A DNA stretch of 64,000 nucleotides from Macrobrachium rosenbergii (GCF_040412425.1 NC_089744.1:41732599-41796598), one strand, 5' to 3'; counted from the first letter of the stretch, positions 49,829 through 60,645 are shown. The notes: generated by a model not told the origin, from the sequence alone. Program-made: numbers and translations.

Positions 49829-51847
49829 ATGTCAGATTCCAGTTCATCTAGTATTCACTTTTGTTCTGAGGGTTGTAGAACTAGGCTAGCTAAGCTTTCA
49901 TATGATTCTCATACAAAATGCACTAAATGTAGGGGGGCAAGAATGTAGTAAGGATAATACCTGCATAGAATGTCAGGACTGGGAGGATAAGAAATGGAAA
50001 ACATTGAAATCTCATCTAGAGAAATTAGAAAGGGATAAGGAGAAGAAAGCAGCCATTAGGGCTGAAAGTAGGGCTAATGCAGATTCCATTCCTTTGGAAA
50101 ATGTAGGGGATGACAGAACTACCACTCCTCCAATTCCTCCTCCTTCTCCTATTCTAACTCCTCCTACTTTACCATCTGCTCCTGTTCCAGGTTTCCATGA
50201 TTTCGCTCTTAGTGCCATTGCCAGCCTCAAATCTAGGTTTGATCAGAAATTTACTGTATTATCTAGTACTATTGTGGAAATGGGATCAGCTATTAAATCT
50301 CTAATGGAGAAAAATGTAAGTGGTGACAGTGCAGTGAGAAGTGATAGTGCTGTGAATATCGAGGAGGTGGCAGTCTGTCCCACCAGTGCTCCTAGACGAA
50401 GGTTACTGTCCCGCTCCCCCGCACCGGGGAGAAGACATACTGGAGGTCCAAGGGAGGCTGGCGGGGTTTGCCCATGGGCAAGTTGCCCCCTGTGTCGAGC
50501 CTGTCATGCGCTCCCAGGCTTCAACTAAATGCCACTGGAAAGGCGCTCCTGTGCATCAACTTTCTGATTCGGAATCTTCCAGTCCGCACAAGAAGCCATA
50601 TCGTTACTCTTCTTCTTTGCGCCCGCTCAAGAGACATGCGGATATTAGCGATTCTTCTCCCCTGGCTGTAAAGAGGTACAGAGAGACTAGCCCTCAACCT
50701 TCCTGCAGTTTTCAAGTCCAGCCTGATTCTCATGCTCATCTTCATTATTTCGTTGGAGACAGTCCTGACCACTATAAGCGTTCTAAGCGCCCGCATTCTT
50801 CTGAGCACCAAGCGCCTGCCAACTCGCGCCAGACTTCCACTGATGAGCGCCCGGCACCCGCCAACTCTCAAACTTCCAAACCCGACAACCGAATTCCCAG
50901 CTTCTTCTGGAACCAATGCACCTTCTTCAGCTATTCCGTCTTCCTCATCAGTCCAGGAAGATTCTTTAGCCCCACTCAAGCGCCAATTGACCAAGCTTAT
51001 GGGTTTTTTGAAGAAATCCGCGTCTGCTCCAGAGTCCAAGGATAAATCATTGTCTTCTATCTCTTCGGAGGAGGAAGAGATTGTTCAGGATGTGGTTCCC
51101 TCTTCTTCCTACTCGTCTCTCCTGTGTTTCCTCCTGGATAATTACCCGGATTTCTTCATGCCTGCTTCACCTACTTCTCCAGCTTCTACCTTCCTCATGA
51201 AAAAGCATTCGTCAGAAGGTACCAGACTACCCAAGCTTGTTCTTTCCTCCTCCTCAAAGAAAACTCTCAAAGAAGTTCATGCCTGACTGGCCACTAAGAG
51301 AGAACAGGGCAAAGCGACTTTTGCTTTTCCAACCAGCAAATTGTTAAAGATGTGATACTCTGCCACTGGGGAAGCTACTTCCTTGGGAGTTCCTGCCTCC
51401 TCCCAAGGGGACTTCTCTGGTCTGGTGGATTCATCTTGTAGAAAGGCTGTATTGTCGGCCAAGATAATGTTTTCCTCAGCCGAACTAGACCACCTTATCA
51501 AGAGTATATTTAAGGTGCTTGAGATATTTAGTTTCCTAGATTGGGCAATCGGGGCGCTAGGGAGTAAGATTGAAGACTGTCCGGATTTAGCTGAAGATCT
51601 TGCCTCCGATTGGCTAAGAGTTATTTCATGCTCAGACAGAGCAATTAGAGATGGCTCTTTAGAACTTGCCTCCCTATTTTCTTTGGGCGTCCTTAAAAAG
51701 AGGGAGCTCTGGTGTTCGTTTGCCTCGAAAGGAGTATCTCCGACTCAGAAGTCAGCTCTACTTTTCGCTGCCTTAGACAAGTCTCACCTCTTTCCTCAAC
51801 ACATAGTGAAGGATATTCTTTTAGAATTACAGAGCAAGTCCACCTGA
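49829..51847 (+). pseudogene. DIRS-B Gag-like ORF1, frameshifted
   Basis: Likely start ATG 49829 (MSDSSSSSIHFC). The first Cys pair (CSEGC) and TKCTKCRG follow. A one-base gain in a six-G run (49932-49937) then shifts the frame into 49902-50528, where the Cys cluster ends CSKDNTCIECQDW. Next are a Lys/Glu-rich helix, a Pro-rich linker (TPPIPPPSPILTPP) and a long amphipathic stretch with ALSAIASLKSRFDQKF (coiled-coil-like). Frame shifts near 50410 and 50895 lead through an Arg/Ser/His-rich region (50530-50900) and a Ser/acid-rich region (50900-51286). The C-terminal, mainly helical domain is at 51383-51847 (DFSGLVDSSCRKAV, LASDWLRVISCSDRAIRDGS). Probably the structural particle protein. Confidence 0.75.
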
Positions 51848-52436
51848 CTTGTTGACTCAGTCCACTAAATGTCCTAAGGAGCCTGTGCCTTCCTCATCTA
51901 GATCATTCTCCCCTCTTCAGTCTCAACCCTTTCATGGAGGGAGAGCTACCACCCAGCCTTGACCCAGATCAAACTTCCAACCCACTATGAAGTCCATTAA
52001 GAGGTCTTCTCTCAAATCCAACCCCAAGAAGTGAGAAGTTAGTCCTCTATGTCCAGGTAGAAGCCAGACTTCTACTTTTCTGGAAGGAATGGGAGAACAG
52101 GGGAGCAGACCCCTGGGTGATCAAGGTTCTCAAGGAGGGCTACTCCATCCTTTCGTAAAGACTCCTCCTTTAGTTACATCTCCAATCGCCTTGACAGCGT
52201 ACTCAAAAGGTTCCATGAAGTTTTTGGCCCTCTTTCAAGAAGTCAAACTCCTTCTTTCCAAAGGAGTAGTGGAAGAAGTGCTATAGCCCCACTCAGAAGG
52301 TTTCTACAATCACCTTTTCGTGGTTCCGAAGGCCTCGGGGGGGGCTGGAGGCCCGTTCTGGATGTAAGCGCCTTGAATGTGTTCGTACTGAAGACGAAGT
52401 TTCACATGGAGACCATTTGCTTTGTCACATCCTCAG

Positions 52437-54149
52437 TACAGTAACTTCCAAAAGTGAAGGTACAAATTTCAAAATTGATTGTACTTCTTAAGAAATTCAT
52501 GGGGTTGCCAGTTAGTGTATTTTTTCCAATTATTGTCATCCTCTTTATCTGATAATAATTAATTATCAGTGATTAACTGTAGAACCACAGAAGGTATTTC
52601 CCCAGTGAATGGTCGATGTTAGTTCAATAACTGTATATTAAAAGAAAGAAAAAAAATGAATTCCCCCCCAAAAAAAGAATTTCCCCGTAGAAACATCTGT
52701 GGCTCAAAATGTGTGATATCGAGTGTTCACCATTGAGTGGCAGCGGGAACCGAGTGCATAAACATTGGCCTAATGTGATTTGTAAATTATCTTTCTACTT
52801 TTATAGCGTCATATCAAAAGTTATTATGATTTCTTTTGATAAAGCTCAAAGAAGTTTAGCATCTGATTGAATGAAATATAAATAAGACACAAGTTGGTAT
52901 GGGGAAAAAAAAAAATGAAATCCAAGTGTTTGGATATCTAGATAGTTGTAAACATGATTTTCCATTAATTTGGTTTCATTATCAAGTCAGGGGAAATGAG
53001 GAAGTCTAAGCCTAAGTTAAGTCAAGGGAAGTGAGGAAGTTTAAGCCTAAGTCAAGTCAGGAAAGTGAGGAAGTCTAGGCCTAAGTCAAGTCAGGGGAAG
53101 CGATAAAGTCTAGGCTTAAGTCAAGTCAGGGGAAAGGACGAAGTCTAGGCCTAAGCCAAGGCAGGGAAAGTGAGGAAGTCTAGACGTAAGGCAAGCCAGG
53201 GGAAGTGAGGAAGTCTAGGCTTAAGTCAAGTCTGGGAAGTCTACGCCAAAGTCAAGTCCGGGGAAGTGAGGAAGTCTAGACCTAAGCCAAGGCAGAGGAA
53301 GTCAGATAGATGAATTTTCAGTTGTTTTCGGTCAACCTTGGTGGATCTTAGACTTGAATGATTTGGGAACACTTTTATTGCTTGGAGAAGCCGTCTGTAT
53401 TTGTAACGGTTCTGTATTTGTAACGGAAAACCTGTTTGCAATCAAGTTTACCCTTTCAACAGTGGTTACTTTCTGTCAGTTATTGCAAACATAAGGGAGG
53501 GAACTGATTTACTTGTTTATTCAGTATTACTGGCTGGCGATGAGGGTACTGGGGCAAAGTCCCCCCCCTGGTGATTCATAGGTTGGGTAGATAATGTTAT
53601 GTTTGTGTCATGGGTCGAAACCGAAGCCAAAGCTGAGGTAGAGTCCGAATGGTCGGGTCCTAGAAGTTAAAATCAGAACTGCCAACCACACCCAACTTCT
53701 CTGTCGAATCTAGGTGCATTCATGGTTGATTATGTTTAATGTTACAGAGATTTTCCCTTTATATTCTATTAATACTTGCATGATTTTATGCATCTTCGCT
53801 AAAATAACTGATAATACACTATGATATTAGACATTTGTTTCCACATTGCTCGAAATATACAACGGTAATGTTGGTAATCCTGTGTTGAACGAAAATTTCA
53901 AATTCTTTCATTTCTATAGTTTGAAGTAATTGCTATACTTTGAAATAATTACTATTACCGTAATTTTTTCTTATGATTCTTATAAATATCATAGATTTGA
54001 TATTTGTGCATCATATGTTAGCTTTATTGTGCTTGATAGACTTTCAATGCAGAAAAAAATAAGTTTTTCAGCTATGTTATAGTTGCCAGTTAGTGAATTT
54101 TGAACGAAATCCTCTGAAATTTGTAGCTTCACTTTTGGAAGTTACTGTA
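52437..54149. mobile_element. TA-flanked transposon inserted in DIRS-B, 1.7 kb
   Basis: Ends TA-CAGTAACTTCCAAAAGTG and CACTTTTGGAAGTTACTG-TA are exact inverted repeats for 21 bp and continue to ~33 bp with one mismatch. Flanking TA copies at 52437-52438 and 54148-54149. Removing the element and one TA would bring the two reverse transcriptase parts into the same frame, showing it landed in an originally continuous gene. No transposase. A 14 bp direct repeat GTTGCCAGTTAGTG lies just inside both ends (52504-52517 and 54082-54095), suggesting a second insertion of about 1.56 kb inside a small ~145 bp MITE. The interior contains a ~36 bp minisatellite. Confidence 0.85.
52984..53305 (+). repeat. 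~36 bp minisatellite
   Basis: About nine imperfect units of AAGTCAGGGGAAGTGAGG then AAGTCTAGGCCTA in tandem. Lengths vary by a few bases and one unit is shortened near 53228. Located inside the insertion in DIRS-B. Confidence 0.85.
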
Positions 54150-54828
54150 CAACAGGGGGACTGGAAGGTCACCCTGGATATGCAGGATGCGTATTTTCAC
54201 GTCCCTGTTCATCCAAACTCACAGAAATTTTTACGCTTCGTTTTTCAGGGCAGGATACTACAATTCCAGGCCCTATGCTTCGGCTTATCGACGACTCCTC
54301 AAGTTTTCACACGAATCCTTGCTCCTCTGGGGAATTGGCTTCACCTTCTGGGAATCAACATCAACATATGGCTTCTCCGCTTGTCATCAAAGGAAAAGTG
54401 CACGGAGGGCTTGAGAAGAACTTTTCGCCTGACAGGAGTTAGGCATCCTCATAAACAAAAAGAAATCCCTTCTGATTCAGTCTGAGGAGATTCCCTATTT
54501 AGGGATGATACTGAACTCTCAGACTTTTCGGGCTTTTCTGTTGCCCAAAAGAGTCGAGAACTGCCTTCAGACTGTCAGTCAGTTCCTTGCTCTTCCTTCC
54601 TGTTTGGCAGTGCAGTGGATGAGTCTTCTGGGGACCCTCACCTCAGCAGAGCAGTTTGTAAATCTAGGCAGACTGCATATGAGACCCCTTCAGTTTTTCC
54701 TCAAAGCGAATTGGTGCAGAAAAATCCAACCAGACACTTTCATCTTCCCGATTACATCGGAAATCAAAGATGATCTCCAGTGGTGATCGTGCGGAGAAAG
54801 ACTTCAGGAAGGGAAGCCTCTTCTCCCA

Positions 54829-55086
54829 GTGTGCCCAGACCTTCAATATTATTCATATGCCTCTGACCTAGGCTGGGGCGCGCTTCTGGAAGGTCGTAAA
54901 GTCTCTGGAACATGGACTACAGTACAACAGAATGCTCACATCAACATAAAGGAACTGAGAGCAATTCACCTGGGCCTTCAATACTTCCTGGCTCTGGTCC
55001 GCGGCAAGAAGATTGCAGTACATATGGACAACACCACAGTTCTTGCATGTATTCTCTTGTCACCCGGTTCATTCAAGGGAGGATGA
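54829..55086 (+). pseudogene. DIRS-B RNase H domain
   Basis: The frame reads YYSYASDLGWGALLEGR (first catalytic Asp), HINIKELRAIHLGLQYF (Glu) and AVHMDNTTVLACIL (second Asp). All three acidic residues of the D-E-D site are kept. After 55086 a frame shift leads to NVTANELSSLKQ, the domain's end. The DIRS-A copy has the same spacing. Acts on the RNA/DNA hybrid. Confidence 0.85.
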
Positions 55087-55583
55087 ACGTGACTGCGAAT
55101 GAATTAAGCAGCCTCAAACAGGTCCTTCCAACCGAATGGACCTTAAATCCAGTAGTCTGCGACAACCTATGGAAACTGTGGGGCAAACCCACAGTGGATC
55201 TTTTCGCAATGTCGAGAAACCACTGTCTCTCCCTCTTTTACTCTCCAGTCCCGGATCCTCAAGCATGGAGCATAGACGCCATGCTTTTGGATTGGACAAA
55301 CTTAAATGTGTATGCCTTCCCTCCTTTCAGAATGTTCAGGGAAGTAATCAACAAGCTGTCAATGCATCAGAACACCTCCATGACCCTTGTAGCCCCATTT
55401 TGGCCGAACAAGGAATGGTTTCCAGACTTGATTCAACTCCTGGTAGACTACCCAAGACTTCTTCCACAAAAACGGTCTCTGCTCAGACAACCCCACTTTC
55501 TCAGATTCCACCAAAGATTTTCCGCTCTGGCCCTGACACACTTCAGACTGTCAAGCGCCTTGTCAAAGCAAAAGGGTTTTTGA
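55083..55583 (+). pseudogene. DIRS-B methyltransferase-like region
   Basis: In one open frame: WTLNPVVCDNLWKLWGKP, VDLFAMSRNHCLSLFYSP, WSIDAMLLDWTNLNVYAFPP, FREVINKLS and MTLVAPFWPNKEWFPDLIQL. It lies between RNase H and recombinase, where DIRS1-type elements carry a region compared with phage Dam methyltransferases. YAFPP and the APFWP turn are conserved between DIRS-A and DIRS-B in position. Role uncertain; no experiment or catalytic box visible here proves activity. Confidence 0.65.
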
Positions 55584-56594
55584 GACAAGCTGTAGAGGCA
55601 ATTGCAAAATGCAGACGAGCTTATTCTACAATGCTCTACCAATCAAAATGGACAGTCTTCAGAAGGTGGTGCAGCTGCCATAACGTCTCTTCTTCTGAGA
55701 CATCTGTAAGCCAAATAGCCGACTTTTTTATATTCCTAAAGTCCTTCAGGAAGCTATCGACCTCTACCGTCAAAGGTTATAGGTTGATGCTCAGCTCAGT
55801 TTTAAGCACAGAGGAATGGACCTGTCTTCTAATCAAAATATCACCGACCTGATCAAATCCTTCAATATGTCCAAGAAAGATAGTTCTTCCAATGTCTCTT
55901 GGAACTTACTGTAGATGTTGTACTGAAGTGACTCTCAGGTCCTCAATTCGAACCTCTTCGTTCTGTTTCCCTCAGGAATCTCATGAAAAAGACTCTTTTT
56001 AGTGGCTCTCACTACTGCCAAACATATTAGCGAGTTACAAGCAATAGACAAGAGAATAGGCTTTGCACAAGAGGACGCAGTCTGCTCTCTTTCTCTTGGT
56101 TTCCTCGCAAAGAACGAGGACCCTTCTAAACCCTGGCCTAGGTCCTTCGTCATCAAGAACCTTATGGATATCTTAGGACCTGAGGAAGAAGAAAGACTCC
56201 TCTGCCCAGTGAGGTCCCTCAGGTACTATCTTCAGAGGATGGAAAAGATTAGAGGACCTTCGAGCAACCTCTGGTGCTCTGTTAAAAACCCAGTTTGCCT
56301 GCTCTCCAAAAATGCCATATCCTTTTTTCTGTGAGAATTAATATTAGAAGCCCACTCTCAGATCCAGGAACAAGCCTTTCCTTTACGTAAGGTTAAGGCT
56401 CACGAAATTAGAGTAGTCGCAACTTCCCTTACTTTTAAACACAACTTGTCTCTTCAATCCTACAGTCGGCGTTCTGGAGATGCAAGTCCATATTCGCCTC
56501 ACACTACCTTAAGGACATAGAAACTGTATTTGAAAATTGTAACACTTTAGGACCTTTATCCATGGCTGGCATGGTGCTGGGAGAGGAAGCATGA
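55560..56594 (+). pseudogene. DIRS-B tyrosine recombinase, inactive
   Basis: Core-binding domain in the frame ending 55852: AYSTMLYQSKWTVFRRWC, QIADFFIFLKSF, STVKGYRLMLSSVL. After frame shifts the catalytic domain (from 56002) reads VALTTAKHISELQA: the first catalytic Arg, expected after TAK, is His (CAT 56023-56025). The central CPVRSLRYYL motif (56205-56235) is typical of DIRS recombinases. HEIR (CAC 56401, AGA 56410-56412) retains the HxxR pair. A frameshift near 56460 precedes ASHYLKD with the nucleophile Tyr (TAC 56515-56517). Ends at TGA 56592-56594. It would catalyse circle insertion; dead through R-to-H, a stop near 56334 and frame shifts. Confidence 0.82.
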
Positions 56595-57078
56595 GGAATC
56601 TGTCTGTTCCTTTGCCATCCACTCGCCTTCACTTGAGGTTTTGAGTCGTTGGGAAGCCTGGAGGTACACTATACCTGGAGTACCCACCAGTTCGTACTTT
56701 ATCTTTAATAATGGTTGGGTTGTTTGGTTTTATTCTGTGGTGTAGGTGACAGTGTTTTCATTTTGTATTCTGGTCTTCGCCCAGGGCAAAGGCATCTTTT
56801 AAAAACTTTGTCAGCATACAGTGTACTTCCTCCGCTGCAAAGTTTCCCACTAATGTAGTGGAGACCCTTGGCTATACTGCCATGTCCACTACAAGTTGAG
56901 AGAAGTGCTGACCAGAGGCAGCACCTTCCTGCAGCAGCTCTCTCAACAGGTAAGGAAACAACAAACATTTATTCAATGTTAGCAACCTTTCTAGTTCAAA
57001 TTCATTATTTACTTCATGCTTTGGATTAGAATATGTCCATGCTCTTTCCCACCTCCTTACAATGTGGAATCAGGTATG

Positions 57079-57153
57079 TGATTACTTGGTAAGTTACTTA
57101 TATAAAAATGACATTTTTATGATAAAGTTTATATGTACTTACCAAGTAATTAC
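57079..57153 (+). repeat. DIRS-B internal complementary region
   Basis: GTGATTACTTGGTAAGTTAC (57079 on) is the reverse complement of the left tip, and GTACTTACCAAGTAATTACA (57135-57153) matches the reverse complement of the right tip. They meet in AAATGACATTTTTATGATAA. As in DIRS-A it equals the complement of the fused ends, so it marks both element boundaries (about 49500 and 57393). It also folds into a hairpin. Confidence 0.85.
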
Positions 57154-57194
57154 ATGATCGGAGCCTGCCCTCCTTCCCTTGCATGAACATAAGA

Positions 57195-57393
57195 GCATAA
57201 AACGAACTGAGCTCTCTGCTGGGTTGTTTCCTCAAGTCCCGGATGGTGACAGGACGTTGTCACCTACACTCTAACAATAGCAGCGCCACCGCGCAAATTT
57301 TGAATTTCTAAGCTGCCATAGGTTAGGGAACCAATAGCTATGTAATTACTTGGCAAGTATATATAAAATTTTATTTTACCATAAAAATGTCAT
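57195..57393 (+). repeat. DIRS-B right inverted terminal repeat
   Basis: Inverted match to 49500-49671, with a longer tip ending near ATAAAAATGTCAT (57381-57393). Confidence 0.9.
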
Positions 57394-57779
57394 CTTTGTG
57401 ATTTATCAATCCTAAGTGCTTCCTGGTATTACTATATGCCTTTTTGTACCTGAAAGTGCTAGTTTTGTGTGTTTTTCAGTGCTTTTGCTCCTCTTGTTGG
57501 TTCTTTGTCTCAATGGAGAGCAGACAAGACCAACATTGTTTAAGGGTCATGGTTGACCTCGTATTCATGTTTTCCTCGGACATAGCAGCTACTAATGTAG
57601 GGTCCATTAACAGCATTGTCATTCTTTGACTAGTATATTATTGACTTTTCAAGTTTCTGTACGGCTAATTTGTTATAGATCTTGCTGGAGTTTGGTCTAC
57701 CAGCATTAGGTAACATTTCTCTAATGGCTTTCCTAATTTAAGCTGGCAAAGGAAGAGGCATTATGATCTTGAAGTAGTA

Positions 57780-57880
57780 CTGATGGAATGGAATACAGAA
57801 TTTAGGCCAAAGGGCAAGTGCTGGGACCTATGAGGTTATTCAGTGCTGAAAGGGAAATTGAGAGTAGAAAGGTGACAGTA
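57780..57880 (+). mobile_element. Short interspersed repeat, decapod type
   Basis: The segment GATGGAATGGAATACAGAAT through AAAGGGCAAGTGCTGGGACC and TATGAGGTTATTCAGTGCTG to GGGAAATTGAGAGTAGAAAG is one I recall as a frequent dispersed repeat in shrimp and other decapod sequences. No tRNA boxes or poly-A tail are visible, so the class is open. Confidence 0.5.
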
Positions 57881-60480
57881 TTTTAAAAGGATCATTTTAA
57901 TGTGTTAAATCCTCATTTAGGTTACGTAAGAAGTAAGCTCATATATTGGTTTCTTGAATTCCTGACTCAACCAGCTCTGCGGTGCGAGGCAAGTAAGGAC
58001 AGCAGAGGAAGAGCCGTTAGCACTATTCTTCTTTGTCTCCTGTCTTTTACTTCATTGTCTACCTCTACCTCAAACCCTTTTTATTTTCCTACCTGGGTGG
58101 ATGTTGAGAAAAGGAAGTCCGGTCCCCATGTAAGTAGTCTTGATAGGCTTCTGTGTGCACTGCAGTTTGGGTTTACAGTTAGCAAGAGGGTATATTGCTC
58201 TCTTTGTTCATCCATAGTCAGATGATCATGGTGGACAGTAAGCAGATCAGCTCCTATGATTCCTGTGTTACACACACACACACAGGTTTCCGAGACCTGC
58301 TTGGTGTAGGTTTTGCACACCCTGTTCACTAGTTGCATACCTGGTCTAAAGATCAGTTTTGTGCTTGAAGCAGGGAGGGTTTTTACTAGCACACTTCAGG
58401 TAGTTTTTGGAGTGAACCTGCATTGTTTCTGCACTCAAAATTCATGTTCTCCTGGGAGTGTGGGATCTGAGCAATCCTCCTCCAGGGAGAGCTCTTTGAA
58501 CTCTTCCACCTCTTGTGGATGTGCTAATTGTATGGCAGATGGGGGAGTTGGAGGATGGTGCCTGGGCTTGCTCCTCTTCTTCCTTCTCAGTTTTACCAGG
58601 TCTCAAAGCTGGGGGAGGCGGTGTTTACGTCATAACGAGGTTCTGACAGAGACTCCACCACAGCTCATACATTCTCTAATGAGAGACTCATTTGGTTTGA
58701 TATGGGTTTGGGAGCGTCCTAGGAAGCAGACTTCTGATGGGTTTCCCATAGGCCTCCCAACATAATTAGATGGAACTGGACAGTCAAGTTTTTCTGGATT
58801 CCTTGTAGACCATGCACGAGTGGCATTTTTGGATTTTCTTTCGTTCATCTTGCGCTTCCTGGACTTGTTGCCATAGTCATAGTTAGTGTGGTGTTTGGAG
58901 ACGATTAATGCCCTGATCTACAGGTCAGGAAGCACCTTTGTCTCCAGTGGATCATGCAAACTTCTTTGTGCCGCTTTCATGCCTGAGGAGTGACTGTACC
59001 GGAGGTGGAGGAGGTGACTCCTTTGGCCATGTTTGAACCAGCATTTGGGATATTTATCGGTCTCCTGTTTTCAGAGGTTACATCAGAATGGTTTATGTTC
59101 ACTGCAATAATATTTGCATTGTTGGAGACCATTCTATGACCTTCCTCCAGACCATTTACAGTAATGGTTCACCCTATGGATACTGTGCTAATGGTCTACA
59201 GCATGTCAGGCATCTCGTCCAGTACGAGACGGTAATTAGGGAGGTGATTGGAGTCAAAAGGTAGGATTTTCTTCCCTGGAACCCTTAAGCTCTGTTCCAC
59301 TGGGCTGACTTGGTTCTCCGTAAGATTTGATTGGGAGTCATTTCTCACTTTAGATGTTTGGCCTTGGGAGACGTGAAGCCCATCCTTCTCCTTTGAGTAA
59401 ATTATGTACTTTTTTTTCACTGTCTTCCTCTGGCATGCTTGGTTTGGAGTAGAGGGTAAGATTGAGGCTTCAGGAGGGGTAGTCAAGTGCTATTCCCGTC
59501 CTCCATGCCATGATGGAGGATAACCTCTCTTGCCTGTAGTGGCCAGTACAAGAAGCAGAACCATTTTCTTAGCAGTTCTTCCTATCAGCTAGAGGCTCCT
59601 GCATTAGGACTTGGTCCTCCCCTGCTTAATACACCAAAGGAAGTTCACCTATTTCTCTAGATTCGCATGTCTCAATCTTGTTGACTGGGGCTTAAGCAGT
59701 TTTGGAGAAAAGTGCCATTAGAAGTTGCCTAACACTGGTTCCCCAGTCTAATGGTAGAGTTCCCTGTTAAGGAACAAGATCGGGGTATAGAGACTAATGC
59801 TAGACCTCTTCCTTACTGAGTTTGTTTACAAGTCATTATGATGGATATGGGAACTTCTTACTTTTTTTGAGGACTGAAGAACAAGTACTTTCTAGTACCC
59901 ATTCTTCATAACAGGGAAGTACCTAGACTTTTGTTGGGGGAGAATCGTCTACCAGTTCATGATGCTGTTTCAGACTGGCAATGGCCTTCTCCCGAGAATA
60001 TTACATACTTTCTGCCTTTAGTTTGGCTTGGGCTCTTCTAAGGGTATTCACTTATCACAATACCCTTAAGTTACAGAGTCATAGTTGTTTTAAGGGCGTG
60101 ACTCCTTTAGATCTTGATCAACTTCCCAGATTTTCGTCACACAGATGGAGGTTTGTAATCAATTAAGCGAAATCTAACTTTGTCCCTAAACAAGAGGTAA
60201 AGTACCCGGGCTTGCTGAACTTGCTGCTCGGCAGCGATGAGTGCATTTTAGGTAGTCCCTTGTTAATGAGCTCAGGGAGGTATTGGCATGGTCCTTGTCC
60301 CCACAGGTATTGTGTATCCACTGTACAACCTTTCACATATACTTCTCTGTCTGATATGGCACTGAAGTGCCGATTCAGACCTCTTCCCACTTTGCCTTTT
60401 TAAAGTGAACGTTTAAGATGCTTTCACTTTTCTTTGGCAACATAAACCTTTGTAAGCAAGGGTTTCCTTACTCTCCATCT
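57881..60480 (+). other. Decayed sequence of unknown origin, possibly a retroelement
   Basis: GC content is higher than in the flanking AT-rich DNA and several 60-150 codon open frames overlap (for example 58313-58765, with a Ser/Cys-rich middle SSSRESSLNSSTSCGC). Pieces on the + strand such as NREVPRLLLGENRLPV and VSDWQWPSPENITYF (59890-60000) look like former coding sequence. I could not align any of it to Gag, reverse transcriptase or a host protein. No terminal repeats found. Confidence 0.35.
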
Positions 60481-60483
60481 CCC

Positions 60484-60645
60484 TCTCAAATTGGGACCAC
60501 CTTGACGTGGTGAGGGGCTCTCGAATCTAGGGATTTTTTTTTTTTTTCTAAGTTTGATCCCCCTCAAAATGGGACCACCTTGACGTGGTGAGGGGGCTCT
60601 CGAACCTAGGGATCTATTTTTTTTTTTTTCCTAAGTTTGATCCCA
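60484..60645 (+). repeat. ~80 bp tandem duplication with poly-T
   Basis: Two units of GGGACCACCTTGACGTGGTG, then AGGG...CTCTCGAA(T/C)CTAGGGAT, a T-tract of 12-14 and CTAAGTTTGATCCC. ACCACCTTGACGTGGTG is itself a near-perfect palindrome. Confidence 0.9.

Larger units (their letters stand above)
52150..54786 (+). pseudogene. DIRS-B reverse transcriptase, split by an insertion
   Basis: Upstream part: FHEVFGPLSRSQ..., SSGRS region and GWRPVLDVSALN (52340-52370), the fingers. The insertion 52439-54147 interrupts just before QQGDWKVTLDMQDAYFHVPV (54150-54210), the first palm motif with the catalytic Asp (DMQDAYFH). Then RFVFQGRILQFQ and LCFGLSTTPQVFTR. The YxDD box is replaced by a degenerate stretch near 54360-54380 (NIWLL follows), probably lost with a small deletion. 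After frame shifts, the connection region PYLGMILNSQTF, VENCLQTVSQFL and SLLGTLTSAEQFVNLGRLHMRP (54500-54700) closes the domain. It would copy element RNA into cDNA; it is dead here. Confidence 0.8.
49500..57393 (+). mobile_element. DIRS-like retrotransposon DIRS-B, nearly full length
   Basis: Inverted terminal repeats at 49500-49671 and 57195-57393 and an internal complementary region at 57079-57153. Gag, reverse transcriptase, RNase H, methyltransferase-like region and tyrosine recombinase follow in that order on the + strand. It is a different family from DIRS-A (terminal repeats unrelated, proteins diverged) but the same as the fragment at 205-980. A TA-flanked element (52439-54147) is inserted within reverse transcriptase. 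Without that insertion the element would be about 6.2 kb. Frameshifts in Gag and recombinase and a lost catalytic Arg make it inactive. Confidence 0.88.

Noticed and set aside
57902..60403. Assignment of overlapping frames here to a host multi-exon gene
   Set aside because: No consistent splice signals or protein similarity; stops are frequent and the composition resembles decayed retroelement sequence.
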